A stretch of 64,000 nucleotides of DNA from Halalkalibacter alkalisediminis (GTDB taxonomy: Bacteria > Bacillota > Bacilli > Bacillales > Bacillaceae_D). Each line of letters begins with the position of its first letter. Position 1 is the first letter of the stretch. The translations under genes were made by a program, and so were the position numbers. The stretch covers positions 51,938 through 115,937 of the forward strand of contig NZ_JAQQWT010000004.1 in assembly GCF_028610705.1 (NCBI RefSeq). Direction: 5' to 3'. The notes beneath the pieces are model-generated. The model was given only the letters and a program-made list of their open reading frames with translations. It ran no database searches and was not told the origin of the DNA. Of this stretch, positions 51,684 to 61,391 are shown one piece after another.

Positions 51684-53291
51684 ATGAAGCAAATACCTTT
51701 CTATATCGAAGAATCCCATCATACGTGTGAGTATGTACATGGGTTAGATCGTAACGATATCCCTTTCCCAAAATCTAATTTAATAAAGAGCGTGCTTTCT
51801 CAAAAACAGACAGAATATCAAGAGTTCTTAACCGTTTCCAGACATTTTGTAAAAAAACTCCTTCAGTTCATGGAAGGCACTCCTACGTTAGTGTTGATTT
51901 CAGATGACGAAGGTTACCTACTTGAAATGTATGGAGATCAAACGATTGAAAACCAAGTCCATACACTTGGAATACACGAAGGCTCCTTATTTGTCGAAAA
52001 AGATGTTGGAACCAATTCTCTTTCGCTCGCGCTAAAACTGGATAAGCCTGTCCAACTTATTGGGACAGATCATTACCATTATTGCTTACAATCAGTCGCT
52101 TGTTTTACCGCGCCTTTCTCGTATCACGCTCCAAAGAAAACAAGAGGAACCCTTTCGATCATGACGACAATAGATTATGCTAGTTCCTTTCACTTAGGAT
52201 TGTTATCCTCTGCTGTAGATACGATTGAACGAGAACTCAAGATTAGAGAACAAAACAAGCGTCTAAATATCCTCCATCAAGTTACAGTCGACTCCACTAG
52301 AAGTGCCATCGTAATGACGGATACAAACGGTCTCATCACTGAATTTAACTCTGTCGGTGAAAAAATGACTGGCCGAACGAAAGCAGATGCAATCAAACAG
52401 CCTATTGATGTATTAGCACCCATTAGCTTTTACATGAAACAAGTACTACAAAGCGGGCAAAAGTTTGAGAACTTAGAGGTTACATTTCCGTCATTAGATG
52501 ATGGAGAGAAGAAGACTTGTTTATTTGACGCTTTGCCAATTTTTGACGAAAGCCAACAACTCATCGGCGCTTTCGGTCAATTTAAAGATATTTCTGTTCG
52601 GATCGAGCTCCAAAAACAAGTGATCGCAGCGGAAAAATTATCGGTATTAGGAAAGCTCGGCGCTGGGTTTGCACACGAAATCAGAAATCCGCTTACATCC
52701 GTCATCGGTTTTATGAACCTTTTGGAGAAAAATGAAGAGAAAACACTCCCCCAAAAGCACCTAAACATCATTTCAAGCGAACTTAAAAGAATGAAAAGCT
52801 TAGTCGATCAATTTGTTTTAATGGCAAAACCAAGTACAAAGGAAAAGAAAGTTTGTAATATCACCGATCTCATCAAAGAAATGACTTATTTATTAGAGAG
52901 TCAAGCCAGCAAAGCAAATGTAAATATAGAGCTTGTTTCTGCTCGAGATGTGACATTACCGATCGACGAATCGCAAATCAAACAAGTTATGATGAACCTG
53001 ATCCAAAACGCCATTGAAGCAATCGCCGAAGACGGCAACATTAAGATTACCCTTTCTGAAACAACCATTGAATCGATGGAGTATGTTCAAATCAACGTGG
53101 AGGATGACGGAGAAGGAATGAGCGACTCTCAAGTGGTTAACGCCTTTAACCCATTTTATACGACAAAAGAAAATGGCTTAGGCTTAGGCTTATCCATTTG
53201 TAAACAAATTATCGAGGGTCATAAAGGAAAGCTTGAAGTGACGTCAACTAAAAATCAAGGAACGACTTTTGCCATTTCCCTTCGAAAATAA
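51684..53291 (+). CDS. GAF-PAS sensor histidine kinase
   Basis: 535 residues from ATG 51684, chosen because AAGGAG lies seven nt upstream; an ATG at 51630 has no SD. N-terminal region (about 60-190) resembles the GAF domain of AcoR-type activators: LVLISDDEGYLLEMYGD then EGSLFVEKDVGTNSLSLAL. A PAS domain follows (VMTDTNGLITEFNSVGEKMTG), then H-box AHEIRNPLTSVIGF, N-box NLIQNAIEAI, G1 DDGEGM and G2 GLGLGLSICKQI. No membrane helix, so it senses a cytosolic signal. It is orphan, like the other kinases here. Confidence 0.9.
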   Translation: MKQIPFYIEESHHTCEYVHGLDRNDIPFPKSNLIKSVLSQKQTEYQEFLTVSRHFVKKLLQFMEGTPTLVLISDDEGYLLEMYGDQTIENQVHTLGIHEGSLFVEKDVGTNSLSLALKLDKPVQLIGTDHYHYCLQSVACFTAPFSYHAPKKTRGTLSIMTTIDYASSFHLGLLSSAVDTIERELKIREQNKRLNILHQVTVDSTRSAIVMTDTNGLITEFNSVGEKMTGRTKADAIKQPIDVLAPISFYMKQVLQSGQKFENLEVTFPSLDDGEKKTCLFDALPIFDESQQLIGAFGQFKDISVRIELQKQVIAAEKLSVLGKLGAGFAHEIRNPLTSVIGFMNLLEKNEEKTLPQKHLNIISSELKRMKSLVDQFVLMAKPSTKEKKVCNITDLIKEMTYLLESQASKANVNIELVSARDVTLPIDESQIKQVMMNLIQNAIEAIAEDGNIKITLSETTIESMEYVQINVEDDGEGMSDSQVVNAFNPFYTTKENGLGLGLSICKQIIEGHKGKLEVTSTKNQGTTFAISLRK

Positions 53292-53370
53292 CAGGAAAAA
53301 TTGAAGTGAGCCGAAAAACGTGGTTATTGTTTTTACCTTTTGTCTAAACTATGGAACAGAGGTGATACGA

Positions 53371-53613
53371 ATGAACCATGATTTAGATTACGATCGTGAT
53401 GGAGATAGAGAAGATGCGTTAACACCAGAAAAGGTTATGCACCAATTGCAGACAAACCTGGACAAAGAAGAGGAAATGATGCGCTCTTATTTAATGCTTG
53501 CCGAGCATATTCATGATAACGATGTATTAAAGAATCGGCTAGTCAATTTTGCAGAAGGCAATGCCAAGCGTTCCCGACAATTAATTGACGAACTTTCCCA
53601 AGAGCATCAATAA
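53371..53613 (+). CDS. Small acidic helical protein of unknown function
   Basis: 80 residues from ATG 53371 (SD GAGGTG). EKVMHQLQTNLDKEEEMMRSYLMLAEHIHDNDVLKNRLVNFAEGNAKRSRQL is an amphipathic helical bundle, reminiscent of ferritin-like or rubrerythrin helices, but no metal-binding pattern is complete. It lies 79 nt after the GAF-PAS kinase and may be co-transcribed. No family name offered. Confidence 0.7.
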   Translation: MNHDLDYDRDGDREDALTPEKVMHQLQTNLDKEEEMMRSYLMLAEHIHDNDVLKNRLVNFAEGNAKRSRQLIDELSQEHQ

Positions 53614-53703
53614 AGAATGCAATGAGCAGAGCCTTGCCTCGCTTTCAGCTTGCAACGAGTAGCCTGAAAACGAGGCAGCAGGCAGAGCCTTTGCATTCTT
53701 TTT
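53612..53703 (+). repeat. Divergent member of the structured repeat, acting as terminator
   Basis: AAAGAATGCAA pairs with TTGCATTCTTT (53691-53701), TGCCTCG (53635-53641) with CGAGGCA (53671-53677), and TTTCAG (53643-53648) with CTGAAA (53664-53669). GCAATGAGC at its start matches the conserved sequence of the other copies. It ends in TTTTTT, and is the apparent terminator for the gene before it and the nuclease gene after it. Confidence 0.75.
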
Positions 53704-53711
53704 TAGTTTTT

Positions 53712-54533
53712 TTACTGCTCTCTTTTTAGCAGAAGCATGGCTGTAACTGGAAAATGATCCGAAGCCTCACTTTCGACTACTGTCGTTTGCCTAACAATGA
53801 AATCACGACTGTGAAAAATATAATCGATTTGCCAATCCTTATGTCGATACGTTTGGATCGGAGTCCCTTCATTCGCTTTTGCTAATAAGTCACTCCATGC
53901 CACGTATTCATTATGCACAGGAAGAGAATTAAGGTCGGCCGTTAAAATAATCGGGTGATTAAGTGTACTAAGTTTTTGATGAATCTCATCAATCGCTTGT
54001 AGCCTTTCTTCTTGATTTAAACCTAGGTGAGTATTAAGAACATAAATAGATTGTCCTTCTGTTAGCTCCAGTTTCGCTAAAATCGCACTTCGGTTTTCTA
54101 CTCTGTTTGAGAAAGGAAGGGTCATCGTATCTTGTATGGGATAACGAGAAAGAATCGCATTTCCGTAGTAAAGGCCAGGATATGATAAAGATGGAGAAAA
54201 TACAGCATTCATCCCAAGGCTCTCAGCAATCACCGTTACCTGATCCTTAAAGTTTGAACGCACACTATTTCTCTCTACTTCCTGTAGACTAATGATATCG
54301 GCATCTAATTCCCTTAAGGTCTCTATCGTTCGATTCAAATTAACCCGATTATCGGTCCCTTTTCCATATTGCATATTAAAAGTTGAAACCGTTATCATTT
54401 TTCCGTTTCCTACATTTATCTCTTGATTATAATCCCACGTGTACGTTTTTTTATGATGTGCGTGCTCGCTCACAAGGAAAAGCACCGATATCCCTAATGA
54501 GATCATAATGAAAAGATAATCCTTTTTGACCAT
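53712..54533 (-). CDS. Endonuclease/exonuclease/phosphatase-family protein
   Basis: 273 residues. One N-terminal helix (YLFIMISLGISVLFLVSEHA) then the EEP domain: STFNMQYGKGTDNRVNL, DADIISLQEVERNSVR (catalytic Glu), LNTHLGLNQEERLQAI, ILTADLNSLPVHNEY and ASDHFPVTAMLLL. The family includes phospholipases, nucleases and phosphatases; extracytoplasmic location suggests a lipid or nucleic-acid phosphodiesterase. Substrate unknown. Confidence 0.9.
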   Translation of the reverse strand: MVKKDYLFIMISLGISVLFLVSEHAHHKKTYTWDYNQEINVGNGKMITVSTFNMQYGKGTDNRVNLNRTIETLRELDADIISLQEVERNSVRSNFKDQVTVIAESLGMNAVFSPSLSYPGLYYGNAILSRYPIQDTMTLPFSNRVENRSAILAKLELTEGQSIYVLNTHLGLNQEERLQAIDEIHQKLSTLNHPIILTADLNSLPVHNEYVAWSDLLAKANEGTPIQTYRHKDWQIDYIFHSRDFIVRQTTVVESEASDHFPVTAMLLLKREQ

Positions 54534-54701
54534 TTATAGCCCCTCCCTACTTTTCATTCATCATACTATATAATCAGAATATTTTGAATAGAGTTCCTTT
54601 GTTAAGTGGGAGGTAAAATAATCCAAACCTATCTTCCTTAGGGCTTTTTTCCTTTTTTACGCTAAAAATACCATTTAATTTCCTTTTGGTCAGCTCTTTG
54701 A

Positions 54702-54750
54702 TTGACAGCGCTTCTATAATCGATTACAATTAATATTGTAACCGCTTACA
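54702..54750 (+). promoter_or_regulatory. Promoter with cre site and inverted repeat before the FbpA-like gene
   Basis: TTGACA (54702-54707), 17-bp spacer, TACAAT (54725-54730). Overlapping the -10 is TTACAAT-TAAT-ATTGTAA, a 7-4-7 inverted repeat. TGTAACCGCTTACA (54737-54750) matches the cre consensus TGWAANCGNTNWCA at every position, so CcpA repression is likely. Confidence 0.65.
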
Positions 54751-54776
54751 TTATTATGATTAAAGGGAGTGACGTT

Positions 54777-54947
54777 ATGTCTGCAACACTTTCTGAATTC
54801 GATAAGGAGCAAATTATCGATACCCTTTTACAGCATCAATATTTTAAAATGCCTGATGGTCGCCAATTATATGAAGCATCTGAATCCGAACTTCAAAGCT
54901 TTATCTGTTCGACAATCGATGATCTTGATACGTTTTGTTCATTATAA
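54777..54947 (+). CDS. FbpA-like small protein (Fur-regulated basic protein family)
   Basis: 56 residues from ATG 54777 (SD GGGAG); an ATG at 54756 is less well placed. The KMPDGRQLYEASESELQSFI motif matches the DGRQLYE-xS-x-SEL signature of FbpA, which in B. subtilis is Fur-regulated and works with the FsrA small RNA in iron sparing. This member is acidic rather than basic, and no Fur box was recognised; the promoter suggests CcpA control instead. Confidence 0.7.
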   Translation: MSATLSEFDKEQIIDTLLQHQYFKMPDGRQLYEASESELQSFICSTIDDLDTFCSL

Positions 54948-54956
54948 TACACATGA

Positions 54957-54990
54957 AAAGCCTGTGACCTAATGAACACAGGCTTACACT
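54957..54990. terminator. Terminator between FbpA-like gene and galE
   Basis: AAGCCTGTG and CACAGGCTT form a 9-bp stem between convergent genes. Confidence 0.82.
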
Positions 54991-54993
54991 CTT

Positions 54994-56001
54994 TTATTCA
55001 TACCCATTTGGGTTATTTTTTTGCCATCTCCAAGAATCTGCACACATATCCTCAATACCCTTCGTTGCTGTCCAGCCAAGCTCTCTCTTTGCTTTTGCTG
55101 GGTCTGCATAACAAATCGCCACATCCCCTGGTCTTCTTTCGACAATCTGATAAGGAACACTTCGATCTGATGCCTTTTCAAACGCCTCAACCATTTCAAT
55201 CACACTATACCCATTACCGGTTCCAAGATTATATGCATGAGCGCCTGTTGAACTCATCACTTTTTCAACTGCCTTTAAATGTCCTTTAGCGAGGTCAACA
55301 ACGTGAATATAATCTCTCACACCTGTGCCATCAACTGTTGGGTAATCATGACCAAATACCTTTAACTCATTTAATTTCCCAACAGCTACTTGGGTAATAA
55401 ATGGCATTAAGTTATTAGGAATCCCATTCGGATCCTCACCAATCAATCCACTTTCATGCGCACCAATTGGATTGAAATAGCGTAACAAAGCCATACTCCA
55501 CTCTGAATCAGACACATAAAGATCACGCAGGATTTCTTCAATCATCAGCTTCGTTCGACCATATGGGTTTGTCGCACTAAGAGGGAAATCTTCCACAATT
55601 GGCACACGTTCAGGCATACCATAGACAGTTGCAGAAGAACTGAACACGATTTTCTTCACACCATACTTTTGCATCAACTCACACAGAACGAGAGTACCTG
55701 TTACATTTGTGTAGTAGTAATATAACGGAATGCTCACTGACTCCCCTACTGCTTTCAGACCCGCAAAATGAATGACCGCTTGGATTTTATTTTCGACAAA
55801 CACGGATTCAAGTGCGGCCTTGTCTAAAAGATCAACTTCATAAAAGGCAAAATCTTTTCCGGTTATTTTTTTGACGCGTTCAATCGATTCCATTTTACTA
55901 TTCGAAAAGTTGTCCACTACCACAATCTCATATCCGGCATCTAGTAGTTCCACACAAGTATGACTACCTATGTATCCTGCTCCACCTGTAACAAGGATCA
56001 A
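54994..56001 (-). CDS. galE: UDP-glucose 4-epimerase
   Basis: 335 residues, extended [35 protein letters not shown] binds [12 protein letters not shown] and [11 protein letters not shown] give the catalytic Ser and the YxxxK motif; [30 protein letters not shown] is the sugar-binding part. It interconverts UDP-glucose and UDP-galactose for envelope or spore polysaccharides. Monocistronic. Confidence 0.97.
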   Translation of the reverse strand: MILVTGGAGYIGSHTCVELLDAGYEIVVVDNFSNSKMESIERVKKITGKDFAFYEVDLLDKAALESVFVENKIQAVIHFAGLKAVGESVSIPLYYYYTNVTGTLVLCELMQKYGVKKIVFSSSATVYGMPERVPIVEDFPLSATNPYGRTKLMIEEILRDLYVSDSEWSMALLRYFNPIGAHESGLIGEDPNGIPNNLMPFITQVAVGKLNELKVFGHDYPTVDGTGVRDYIHVVDLAKGHLKAVEKVMSSTGAHAYNLGTGNGYSVIEMVEAFEKASDRSVPYQIVERRPGDVAICYADPAKAKRELGWTATKGIEDMCADSWRWQKNNPNGYE

Positions 56002-56230
56002 TTCAAATCACTCCTGATCATTAGTAAATAAATATTTAGGCGTTTAAACACATACTAGTAACATTACCTTATAAAGGTTCCAGCATATTTCTCTTACTTT
56101 ACCATATATCTGTTAAATTTAATAGAAGATGTGACTTTATGACTAGTCCAACCTTTACATATCATTAGTATTTTTTTCTTGTTACTACAGAGAATATAAA
56201 GAATCATTCGGTGTGAAAGAGGAATCGAAA

Positions 56231-57838
56231 ATGCTTAGAAAGTTCCGATACGCTAAAAAGATCCAGTCCTTAAAATCATCTTCGCAAAATAAAACCAAGG
56301 TTAGTCAAAACCTAGATCAAAAATTAGTTGAGGATATAAATGAAAATTTAACTCAATTAAAAAATATCGTAGGGCAAAGCAATGATATCAAATTTCGAGA
56401 GTTTGACATTTACTTTCGTACATCTACAAAAGTATTTATTTGCTTTCTAGATGGGCTCGTTAATGAAACGTCTATTAATTCATATATTGTTAAGCCATTA
56501 ATGGAACCTAACTATGTCAAAGAAACGGATCCTAACTTGTCTGCAGACGTGTTAGCCCTCATAAAAAAACGAATGATAAGCACATCGACGATGCAAGAAA
56601 TTAACACCATAGAAGCTGTTTTTACTAGTGTACTAACAGGAGAAACGGTTATCTTTATTGATGGTTATGCTTCTGCTTTGGCCGTTGGCACTCAAGGATT
56701 TGAGGCCAGAAGCGTAGAACAACCTGATACAGAGTCAAGTGTTAGAGGATCTCGTGAAGGGTTTAATGAAGTTCTAAAGGTCAATACTGCTTTAGTTCGG
56801 CGGAAGATTAATAATCCTAATTTAGTTTTTGAAGACATGCAGGTTGGTAAACAAACGAAAACAAAAATTCGCATTGCCTATATCAATGACATTGCCGATT
56901 CCAAAATTGTTGATGAAGTTAGAAATCGAATCGAGCGCATTGAAACCGACGTGATTTTAGAGTCTGGTTATATTGAACAATTTATTGAAGACCATCCGTA
57001 TTCTATTTTTCCGACCGTTGGAAATAGTGAAAGACCTGATAAAGTAGCTGCAAAAATATTAGAGGGCCGGGTTGCGATCTTTTGTGACGGTACCCCTTTT
57101 GTATTAACCGTACCAAATGTATTTATTGAATCCATACAAGTACCAGAAGATTATTATTCCAGGCCTTTTTTGTCTACAATGATGAGGCTGTTACGAGTGC
57201 TAGCTTTATTTTTAACGGTTGGAACACCAGCTCTTTTTGTCGCCGTTGCTACCTATCATCAAGAAATGGTTCCCTCTCTTCTACTGATTACAATGGCTGC
57301 AGCTGAAGAAAAAGTGCCCTTTCCTGTCTTTATCGAAGCCTTTATCATGATCCTTGTTTTCGAATTACTTAAAGAAGCTGGGGTTCGAATGCCTAGGCCA
57401 GTTGGTTCGGCTATTAGTATTGTCGGAGCGTTAGTCATTGGCGAAGCAGCGGTACAAGCTGGACTTGTAAGTGCACCGATGGTAATTGTAGTCGCACTTA
57501 CAGCTATTAGTGGTTTTGTTGTATCAGCCTTAACTGATGCTGCCGTCTTAGCTAGGTTTGTCCTTCTTATTATGGCAGCAATCTTTGGTTTTTACGGGAT
57601 CTTGATGGGAACTCTTATCCTATTAGGTCATATGTGTTCCTTACGTTCTTTTGGTACTCCCTACTTAACTCCAATGGCCCCCATTGTTTGGAGTGAGTGG
57701 AAGGATGCCATTGTTCGCCTGCCATTATGGTCCTTTCAATCAAGACCTCAGTCTCTGACTTGGAGTACGTCGAAAAGACAAGAAGGCCAGCAAAATAAGC
57801 CCCAAAATCCTACGATGACAGAGGAGGATAAAAGTTGA
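56231..57838 (+). CDS. Germinant receptor A subunit (GerA family)
   Basis: 535 residues from ATG 56231. N-terminal cytosolic half includes YFRTSTKVFICFLDGLVNE and VEQPDTESSVRGSREGFNEVLKVNTALVRRKI, the family signature; then about five membrane helices and the conserved PYLTPMAP loop, with a polar C-terminal tail. It forms the inner-membrane germinant receptor with B and C subunits. It is followed by its C subunit gene; the B genes are on the other strand. Confidence 0.95.
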   Translation: MLRKFRYAKKIQSLKSSSQNKTKVSQNLDQKLVEDINENLTQLKNIVGQSNDIKFREFDIYFRTSTKVFICFLDGLVNETSINSYIVKPLMEPNYVKETDPNLSADVLALIKKRMISTSTMQEINTIEAVFTSVLTGETVIFIDGYASALAVGTQGFEARSVEQPDTESSVRGSREGFNEVLKVNTALVRRKINNPNLVFEDMQVGKQTKTKIRIAYINDIADSKIVDEVRNRIERIETDVILESGYIEQFIEDHPYSIFPTVGNSERPDKVAAKILEGRVAIFCDGTPFVLTVPNVFIESIQVPEDYYSRPFLSTMMRLLRVLALFLTVGTPALFVAVATYHQEMVPSLLLITMAAAEEKVPFPVFIEAFIMILVFELLKEAGVRMPRPVGSAISIVGALVIGEAAVQAGLVSAPMVIVVALTAISGFVVSALTDAAVLARFVLLIMAAIFGFYGILMGTLILLGHMCSLRSFGTPYLTPMAPIVWSEWKDAIVRLPLWSFQSRPQSLTWSTSKRQEGQQNKPQNPTMTEEDKS

Positions 57839-59010
57839 AAAAGATCTTTTTGTCCATCATTCTAGTTCTTCTCTTAGCAGGTTGCTGGGATCGAAATGAA
57901 TTAACCGAGATTGGGATCGTTGCCGCAATGGCGATTGATAAGGATCCAGATACAGGCGAGTATGAGGTAACCTCCCAATTTTTAAGGCCTGCTGCAGAAA
58001 GTACGCAAACACCCAGTCCAGAGCGGCCCTATTTATTAGTAAGTCACACTGGTAAAACAATTTTTGAAGCAAAAAGAAATTCTAACCAAACCACCGATCG
58101 ACATGGCTTCTTTGCCCATAATAAAGTCGTTATCATTAATGAAGAATTAGCTAGAGAAGGGTTGCTTCCCATTATAGACTCATTCAAAAGAGGAAAAGAA
58201 ATCAGAGGACATGTTTGGCTTTGTATTGCTAAAGGGGTTGATGCAAAAGAAATATTAGGTGTTAAGTCAGACAATATCGCACGGATTCCTGCTATGTATT
58301 TACAAAGTATGATCAATAATGCTGAACAAGGTGCCGCTACCATTAACATTCTAAATTACTTTAAGCAGACATTGGGTGAAGGAATCGATCCAGTAGCAGG
58401 GGTTCTAACGATTGAATCGATAGATACCGAACCTTATGAACGTGTCAAACTTACAGGAGGAGCTGTGTTTAAAAAAGATCAATTAAAGGGCTTTTTGAAC
58501 GAAAATGAGATACGAGGATATAATTGGATAAAGGGAGAAGGTCCTGCCAATACCGGAGCCATTTCTCTGCCATCCTTACTTGAAGAGGGAAAGTTTGTAA
58601 CGGTAGAAGTACGTGATGTAAGTGCTCAGATTAAACCAAAAGTTGATGGTAATGACCAAATCTCCTTTACGATAGACGTCTATCAGGAAGGCAGAATAAC
58701 CGCACAGCAAGCCACGGTTGGACCATTTGAAGATCGAAAACAACATGTTGATTATTTGAAGCTTATTGAAGAAGAAAATCAAAAACTCATAGAAGATGAA
58801 ATTCATCTGGTCGTAGAAAAAGCACAAAAAGAGTTTCAATCGGATATTTTCGGCTTTGGACGAGCGTTAGAAAAAGAATACCCTAAGGTTTGGCAGAACG
58901 TAAAAGACAATTGGAGTGAAACATTTGCTCATGTTCCGTACACGATAAATGCAGATGTAGAGATTCCGAGTTCCATGCTTTTGCAAAGTCCTTTTGAGCC
59001 TGCTCAATAA
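57835..59010 (+). CDS. Germinant receptor C subunit, lipoprotein (GerC family)
   Basis: 391 residues. Signal and lipobox KKIFLSIILVLLLAGC lead to lipidation at Cys17, then WDRNELTEIGIVAAMAIDKD, the GerC start. TTG start overlaps the A-subunit stop (TTGA), with GGAGG upstream, so the two are coupled. No B gene lies between or after on the same strand. Confidence 0.95.
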   Translation: MKKIFLSIILVLLLAGCWDRNELTEIGIVAAMAIDKDPDTGEYEVTSQFLRPAAESTQTPSPERPYLLVSHTGKTIFEAKRNSNQTTDRHGFFAHNKVVIINEELAREGLLPIIDSFKRGKEIRGHVWLCIAKGVDAKEILGVKSDNIARIPAMYLQSMINNAEQGAATINILNYFKQTLGEGIDPVAGVLTIESIDTEPYERVKLTGGAVFKKDQLKGFLNENEIRGYNWIKGEGPANTGAISLPSLLEEGKFVTVEVRDVSAQIKPKVDGNDQISFTIDVYQEGRITAQQATVGPFEDRKQHVDYLKLIEEENQKLIEDEIHLVVEKAQKEFQSDIFGFGRALEKEYPKVWQNVKDNWSETFAHVPYTINADVEIPSSMLLQSPFEPAQ

Positions 59011-59011
59011 G

Positions 59012-60241
59012 TTACCGTTTAAATAGGAGGGTCACTGTATGATAGAGCATGACAAGCACTAAGACTGCTGCATACAGACTCCCTCCTACGAGCAGGATAC
59101 CGGATAATAGATCTTCTTTTATAACAGAAAGAATGTCTGGCATCATCATTCTCCTTTCATGAGGAGGATTTTTTTTCTTTTTCATAATCATAATTATGAA
59201 CAGTAAGACGGGAAGGAAGGCAAATAACGGAATCATATAGGTTGCACTCATTTCTCCATACCACCTTTGATGAGCGAAAGTCGGAAATCGGAAATGTACG
59301 AATAGCGGCAGGCTAAGGCCAAAAATAATCATAACCGATTTTAGTTTTAACCTTTTAAATAGCCAAGTCACCGTTAGAGAAAATCCATAAAAGTGCAAGG
59401 CCGTTTTATAGAACCCTCCGATAAACATAATGAAAACAGCAATACTATCTAGATTCGTAATGATCTCTGCTATATTAATGGTTAAGATCGTTTCTAATAA
59501 AGGGATTTCGGAGTTTGCGGTTAGTTCTGGACCCAAAACGGATATCATGATAATCAATGAGATCATTAGTAACACGGTTGATAGACCAACAGCCAGAAAG
59601 ACCGTTTTACGAATGAGTTGCTTTGTCTCTGCCAAATGCAAAAACATTAGAAATACAACCATCTCCCCAAACGGAAAACCAACAGTATAAGCAAGTGATT
59701 CTAAAACTGGTTGGAACCCATTTCCTAGCACTGGTCGTAAGGCATCAAAGTCAAATTGTCCTGAGAATAAAGTGAAAATATAAATTGTAACTAAAAAGAA
59801 CAAAAGGTACGGTAATAGTACTTCACATGTGCGAGCCAAAACTTCAAACCCTAAACAAAGAATATAAATCACTACTAGGATAAATAAATACCATATAAGC
59901 AGAAGAGGACTTAGTGGTAATGCCGTTATTTTGATTAGCCTACCAAATTCATAAAAATTGTGACTAGCTTGGCTATAAAAGTATAAACAAAAAAGAAAAA
60001 GCATAATTGCGGCAAGTTTTTTTCCTAAAACATCATTTAGGATCTCTGAAAAATGTTTATCGGGATAATGTTTCGGAATTTCCGTATAGACCCACAATAA
60101 ACAAAATCCTACAAGGGCAGCAAGTAACACAACGATCCAAGCATCGCGTCCAGCTCCTATACCTAAGGCAAACAAAGTTGTACTACCAACCTCAAAGGCC
60201 ACAATCAACATAAATAATTGTGTGTTTGAAATACGTACCAT
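59012..60241 (-). CDS. Germinant receptor B subunit (GerB family) fused to an extra C-terminal helix
   Basis: 409 residues. Residues 1-365 are a typical GerB amino-acid-permease-like subunit of 10 helices (MVRISNTQLFMLIVAFEVGSTTLFALGIGAGRDAW). Usual GerB proteins, including its neighbour at 60309 (360 residues), end near KKKK. Here the frame continues through RMMMPDILSVIKEDLLSGILLVGGSLYAAVLVLVMLYHTV with one more helix. An AGGAG precedes the MMM codons, so that tail was probably once, or still is, a separate gene of 43-45 residues. Confidence 0.93.
   Translation of the reverse strand: MVRISNTQLFMLIVAFEVGSTTLFALGIGAGRDAWIVVLLAALVGFCLLWVYTEIPKHYPDKHFSEILNDVLGKKLAAIMLFLFCLYFYSQASHNFYEFGRLIKITALPLSPLLLIWYLFILVVIYILCLGFEVLARTCEVLLPYLLFFLVTIYIFTLFSGQFDFDALRPVLGNGFQPVLESLAYTVGFPFGEMVVFLMFLHLAETKQLIRKTVFLAVGLSTVLLMISLIIMISVLGPELTANSEIPLLETILTINIAEIITNLDSIAVFIMFIGGFYKTALHFYGFSLTVTWLFKRLKLKSVMIIFGLSLPLFVHFRFPTFAHQRWYGEMSATYMIPLFAFLPVLLFIIMIMKKKKNPPHERRMMMPDILSVIKEDLLSGILLVGGSLYAAVLVLVMLYHTVTLLFKR
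59143..59155 (-). promoter_or_regulatory. Internal ribosome site and start codons for the gerB tail peptide
   Basis: On the minus strand AAAGGAG is followed by ATGATGATG; the third ATG (59143) is seven nt from AGGAG. It would give a 43-residue single-helix peptide from 59012-59143. The reading frame is the same as that of gerB, with no intervening stop. Confidence 0.55.
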
Positions 60242-60308
60242 TGATTCAGGCTCCTTAATGATTGATTAGAGTTTGTTCTGCACTTTCCATATTCCATTAC
60301 TGAAACAA

Positions 60309-61391
60309 TTATCTTCTAATTGCTTTATTTTTCATGAAAATAATCAATAAAATTAATACAGGAAGAAAAGAAAATAGTAGAATCGTTTTAATACCCATTT
60401 CAGTTCCTATCCACCTTTGTACATCGAACCCTTGAAAACGATAGTTTGAAAACAGTGGCAGTGGCAGACCGGAAATGACTAGTATCCACTTCCCCTTCTT
60501 ACCGTTGCACAGCCACGTCACCGCTAAGCAAAATCCCCAAAAATGTAAGGTGGTTTTATAAAACCCTCCGATGAACATGATAAACACGGCAATACTATCT
60601 AAGTTCGTGATTATTTCTGCTATATTAATGGCTAAGATGGTTTCTAATAATGGGATTTCAGCGTTTGCTGTTAGCTTCGGCCCTAAAACCGATAACATGA
60701 CAATCAAGGAGATCATGAGTAAACATGCTGATAATCCCACAGCAAGAAAGGTTGTTTTTCGTATCTTATCTTGATCTTTCACATAATGCCAAAACATTAG
60801 AAATACAACCATTTCACCAAAAGGAAAAGCGATTACTCGAGGTAACTCTTCTAAAATGGGTTGCACGCCATTTGCCAAAGTAGGATACAACGCATCAAAA
60901 TCAAATTGCCCTGAAAACAAAGCTAAGATAAAGACCGTTATTAAAAATAGGAGGAGATACGGCACTAAAATTTCACATGTTCGCGCAAATACTTCAAACC
61001 CTAAACTTAAAATATAAATCATGACTAATATGAATAGAAAAAGAATCAACATAAGTGGAGTTAACGGTAAAGCAGTCAAACGAATAAGCACACCAAATTC
61101 ATAAAAATTATGACTGGCCTGACTATAAAAATATAAACCAAATAAAAGAAGCAAAGGGATAGCTAATTTTTTTCCTATTACCGCATTTAATATCTCAGAG
61201 AAATTTTGATTCGGATAATATGTGGGAATTTCGGTATAGACCCATGCTAGGCCTAACCCAATAAGCGTGGCACTTACCACCACAATCCAAGCATCTCGTT
61301 CCGCGCCTATTCCTAAGGCAAACAGGGTTGTACTCCCAACTTCAAAGGACAAAATAAGAAAAAACAACTGCGTGTTTGAAATACGGATCAT
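60309..61391 (-). CDS. Germinant receptor B subunit (GerB family), second copy
   Basis: 360 residues, about 10 membrane helices, very like the B subunit at 59012 (shared FEVGSTTLFALGIGAxRDAWIVV, FYSQASHNFYEFG, PLLETILAINIAEIITNLDSIAVFIMFIGGFYKT). It is tandem with the latter and ends at MKNKAIRR without the extra helix. The duplicated B subunits may give receptors of different germinant preference that share one A-C pair. Confidence 0.94.
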   Translation of the reverse strand: MIRISNTQLFFLILSFEVGSTTLFALGIGAERDAWIVVVSATLIGLGLAWVYTEIPTYYPNQNFSEILNAVIGKKLAIPLLLLFGLYFYSQASHNFYEFGVLIRLTALPLTPLMLILFLFILVMIYILSLGFEVFARTCEILVPYLLLFLITVFILALFSGQFDFDALYPTLANGVQPILEELPRVIAFPFGEMVVFLMFWHYVKDQDKIRKTTFLAVGLSACLLMISLIVMLSVLGPKLTANAEIPLLETILAINIAEIITNLDSIAVFIMFIGGFYKTTLHFWGFCLAVTWLCNGKKGKWILVISGLPLPLFSNYRFQGFDVQRWIGTEMGIKTILLFSFLPVLILLIIFMKNKAIRR

